Assembly: GCF_032854445.1 (NCBI RefSeq)
Contig: NC_088300.1
Location: forward strand, 14,761,570-14,825,569
Direction: 5' to 3'
From: Liolophura sinensis
Taxonomy: Eukaryota > Mollusca > Polyplacophora > Chitonida > Chitonidae
DNA: 64,000 bases
The notes beneath the pieces were generated by a model. It was given only the letters and a program-made list of their open reading frames with translations. It did not search any database and had not been told where the DNA came from. A program made the position numbers and the translations under genes. Below, piece by piece: positions 60,656 to 64,000 of the stretch. Position 1 is the stretch's first letter; each line of letters starts with the position of its first letter.

Positions 60656-62112
60656 GTGGGCTGATGGCGCTTATTTGCGAACATTGACAGGGGAGGTAAC
60701 TGTGTCCTCATGTAAACAACCACTACCATCATCAAAATAACGTCCCTTTATTTCATCTGACAGATCATCGACGCCGATCAGCGAAATTTACCGTAGGTTT
60801 GCCGTTTCCAAAATCTGATTTGATTTTAACAGCTGCAGGTGTAGAAACTATTCAGTAAAATCTATTGCTCTGTGGCTGTGACAAGTTATTATCACCTCAT
60901 TGACAACATTTGGACAGTTAATTGATGTGTTCATGTCGATAACTGGACACTCACAGACCCTGTGCATGATGCAGATGGATTTGTTTTCAAACCGTAACAT
61001 ACAATCTGATACTGGCTTGCCACACAGCCAGTGGTATTTCTTTTGTATTTATTGTGCAAACAAAATAGTACAAACACGATCATTTATGTTAATCGCTGGT
61101 CAGCTCTGCAGTCATGTTTAAGTGTGAATTGTCCATGTGGTGCTACTTGCACTTTCAGTTGGGCAGATATTGCATCATCGTCAGAAACGTCAATTTCCTC
61201 ATCACAAATTTGAACTTGGCTTGTCACAGATTAGTCTAATGATCGGATTAATTCCCACCACATCAATTGCCCAAATTGTGACAGAATAATTAGTGTAAAA
61301 TTGGTATAAGTTTTCTTAATAGTATTTTGGCAGATCGAAACTCTGGACTGTCAGTTATATAATACCGGTACAGAATTATCCAGGGCTACAATAACACTTG
61401 GAATGTTATTTTACCCTCGTCGATCCCATGTCTTTAAGCTTTAGAACATGTTTGCCCAAATTGTAATGTAACTTTTCATAGAACAAATCATAGTCATTGT
61501 TGGGAAATGCTTAATGTGAATGGCAGCCCTTAGTTTGACAGTTCTATGGTTGTCATGGGTCCTTATAGACCCTATGGCTTTGAGAAGGTGGGCGATTTAT
61601 ATATATATATATATATATATATGTTTTTTTTTTTTTTGTACGTGCTAACTGAGTGAAATCTCAGATAAAGTTTGAAACAAAATCTGATTCATGCACAAGT
61701 TTTGCATATTTAACTACTTCCGTTGTTCTCATTGGATGTTGATTTCCACGCAGTATGACTCCAGATATAGTGTGATTTTTATACAGTTCTATGTACTAGT
61801 TCACAATGTGGAATCCATGCAGAAGATTTGCTTATTTAATGGGATCATTGATTCTAGTTTTTTGTAGGGTTCTGTGCTAGAACTACTTCAACTGATGTCA
61901 GAGTTTTATATTATTTCCTGGCAGGTAGATTTTATTACCCTTCAGATTACATTTTATAACCAGCTTGCATATTTAGCGTCAAATACACAAATTGTCAGAA
62001 TTGTCTTGCTTTGTTTTTCTTCAGATAGCTTTGGTGGAAAGATGATGCCGATTATGTCAGCCTAGTTTTAATATAATGGTAACCAGTTACAAATATAAGT
62101 AAAGCCAGCACC
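60656..62112. other. 5' flank of the TMEM160-like gene
   Basis: AT-rich, with a (TA)n tract at about 61600-61622 and a T run after it. No promoter motif was convincingly placed, and no other gene was seen. Confidence 0.55.
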
Positions 62113-63943
62113 ATGACCTCTCAGTTGTCATTAGTCTGGAGAAGAGCACCGAAGTTGTGCCGATCTATGCTGCAGATATCAAGGTGTCCACTGTCACAAA
62201 CCAAAAACACCTGTACCAGATTTTATCATGTTGTCCCTGTGGCGAAGATGAGCAAGTGTAGCAGACCCATCACATCTGACAAAGCTCACATAAACACCGT
62301 ACGTTTGCCTGTTGTATATCAACAGTGCGCCACACTACACATGTTTTCATATGTACAAAGTCCAACAACTCTCACTGGTAGACCAACAGAGAAGAAGGGA
62401 GACAACTCAAGACCTGGCCTGGATAGTGCTGCCCAAACTGGCTGGGTGAGTGTAAAGGACCCATTTCTCAGACAGTGGATGATTAATAAAATGTTCTAGT
62501 AATGTTTACGATGAATGTAAAAAGTAGTGTGTAATGGTGATAAAATGTAAAGTTTAATTTATTAATTGGATGAATTACACATTATTACTTTGTTCTAGAT
62601 GATGGAATAATGCACAGTTATGTATGTCTTTTTTTATTTTTTTATTTCTTTATCTTAATCTCAGTTGTTGTGTTTTGATAGGTGATAAGACTGGCCAATG
62701 AGAATGGTAAGTTGAATAATTTTTTGTTTTTTGTTAATATTTTGGAGAAAAAAAATATTTAAAATAATCTGGAGAAAAGCTAAAAGAAGTAGGGTCATGT
62801 ATAATTCCTGTTGGCTATTCCACACCTCTTTCCGTAATCGTGATAATAGGCTGGCGGAGTGTCATAGCCACAGTTGTAGACATGTATAACCACTGGTAAA
62901 CCATACACTGTTTCAATCCTGAGCCCAGCCAGTCCTTTCTAAATGGTGCTTACAGCTCAAAACAGGTGTAAACTGTGGCTTTACCTCTCCGCTGACTTAC
63001 TCAATACCCAGTGTATATTCCAATCTGTATTGATACACCATTGTTGGAATTATTATTACTGTTATCATTATTCCTATTGAAATTCCCTAACATGGATTTT
63101 TGTGTAACATTATTCACCTGCAGGTTACCTGTCCTGGTGTAGGAACACTTACCTGGCCACTGTGGTTGGGGTGGGAATGTGGGCAGAGGGACCCTCATCT
63201 ATAGCCTTCCATGCCACAGAGGGTAGGGAAATACTGCTGTCTGTATAAGTTATTTGTAGCTTAATATAAAAATGTTGAAAGTATATCAATATATTCTGTG
63301 TGTAAGAAGCTCTCAGCTAGCAATATATGGCTTTGAGCCCTACAAGATCTGTTTATTTTGAATCATTCTAATGTTTAAAATTGATGTGTGGTTCCCTCAG
63401 GGCTTTAGTAGACTGGACAAATCATTAAAAAAGGTTCTATGCTTACATCAGATATACATGTGACTCATAAGGTACATGTACAACTGGTAACCATTTGGGT
63501 GAAATAAGTACAGTAAAAAAATAATACAGGATAAAATCACCCAACCTCTTATGTTAGAGTCTCTTTTAATTTCCCACTTTACCTGTTCTTAAGCCTTACC
63601 CAAAATAAAATCTAAAAGAATAAACTGCAGTAAGCGTGTAATCTGTATCAAGTGTAGAGAATTGGTTAGGTCTCAGTACTGATTGCCAGCTGTTATGTTA
63701 CAAGGTGCCCTATTCCTGGGAGGACTGAACTTAGTTCTAGGAACGGTCAGTTACCTACACACTATCTTCAGGGTGAGGAAGGCCATCCACATGTCCCGGA
63801 TCGGGACGGGACTTCACACCCTGGCCGCCCTCACCCACCTGGGCATCTGGTTGACAGTCGTTATCACTTACCTGGGCTACGTGGAGGCAGAAGAAGAGGC
63901 CAGGCACCCAGGTAAATCCTATAGGATAGACAGGGTGTTGTGA
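62113..63943 (+). CDS. TMEM160: TMEM160-like mitochondrial membrane protein
   Basis: Four coding exons, 62113-62445, 62682-62706, 63124-63222 and 63690-63943, join in frame to 236 codons. Exon 2 is a 25-nt microexon, with splice phases 1 on both following introns. The N-terminus (MTSQLSLVWRRAPKLCRSML) is basic and amphipathic, like a mitochondrial targeting sequence. The first ~100 residues are otherwise low in recognisable features. From there the order W-VIRLANENG-YLSWCRN, a first hydrophobic segment (YLATVVGVGMW), a second after GALFLGGLNLVLGTVSYL, and a third (THLGIWLTVVITYLGYVE) follows the TMEM160 pattern (WLL.K.HE.G.LSW.RN..LA). Vertebrate TMEM160 is shorter (about 190 residues) and is reported in the mitochondrial inner membrane; its molecular role is poorly defined. 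The start is the first ATG of exon 1 in frame, context CACCATGA. Confidence 0.8.
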
Positions 63944-64000
63944 GGTAAATGAAGGAAAAGTTAGTTGTCACACATAACAAGTACGGTCTCATCATTGAAA

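Overview
The window is animal nuclear DNA. Genes are split into many short exons with GT..AG introns, the sequence is AT-rich, and tRNA-derived SINEs and minisatellites are dense. The SINE tails (the TACGGCGTAAAACACCAATCAAATAAATAAATA type, and a second family ending CGACGTTAAACCCCAAGCACTCACTC) are of the kind common in molluscs. A mollusc (gastropod or bivalve) is the best guess, but another lophotrochozoan such as a brachiopod is not excluded. No prokaryotic features were seen.

Four protein genes could be assembled exon by exon. Three are paralogous acyl-CoA synthetases of the ANL (adenylate-forming) superfamily, of the 4-coumarate-CoA-ligase-like / luciferase-like type. ACS-A (+, 10533-25389) and ACS-B (+, 33399-43985) are in tandem. 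ACS-C (-, 54333-45162) is convergent with ACS-B. Each has 11 coding exons with the same intron positions and phases, and most exon lengths are identical (208, 107, 203, 169 or 163, 172, 98 or 95, 142, 83 and about 172 nt for exons 2-10). The cluster therefore arose by local gene duplication after the intron pattern was set. ACS-A and ACS-B read cleanly as 549 and 570 codons. ACS-C has a one-base frameshift in a run of five G in exon 10. The fourth gene (+, 62113-63943) has 4 exons and encodes a TMEM160-like mitochondrial membrane protein of 236 residues.

Layout: 1-10532, gene-free DNA with a 32-bp minisatellite, SINE copies and one small ORF behind a TATA box; 10533-25389, ACS-A, whose intron 6 holds two large minisatellites; 25390-33398, intergenic with SINEs and a small inverted-repeat element; 33399-43985, ACS-B, with an exon-derived array in intron 5, a 26-bp array and a long inverted-repeat element in intron 10, and another in intron 1; 43986-45161, short convergent spacer; 45162-54333, ACS-C, with an exon-derived array in intron 6; 54334-62112, gene-free, with degenerate repeats and a probable solo LTR; 62113-end, the TMEM160-like gene.

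The most unusual observation concerns exon 6 in two paralogs. In ACS-B, about 23 copies of a 64-bp unit consist of the 3' splice site plus the first ~50 bases of exon 6. In ACS-C, about 14 copies of a 71-bp unit consist of the last 44 bases of exon 6 plus the 5' splice site. Opposite ends of the same exon have thus independently become minisatellites that carry decoy splice sites. In ACS-B the coding part of exon 6 is also anomalously diverged, while exons 2 and 10 stay very similar to ACS-A.
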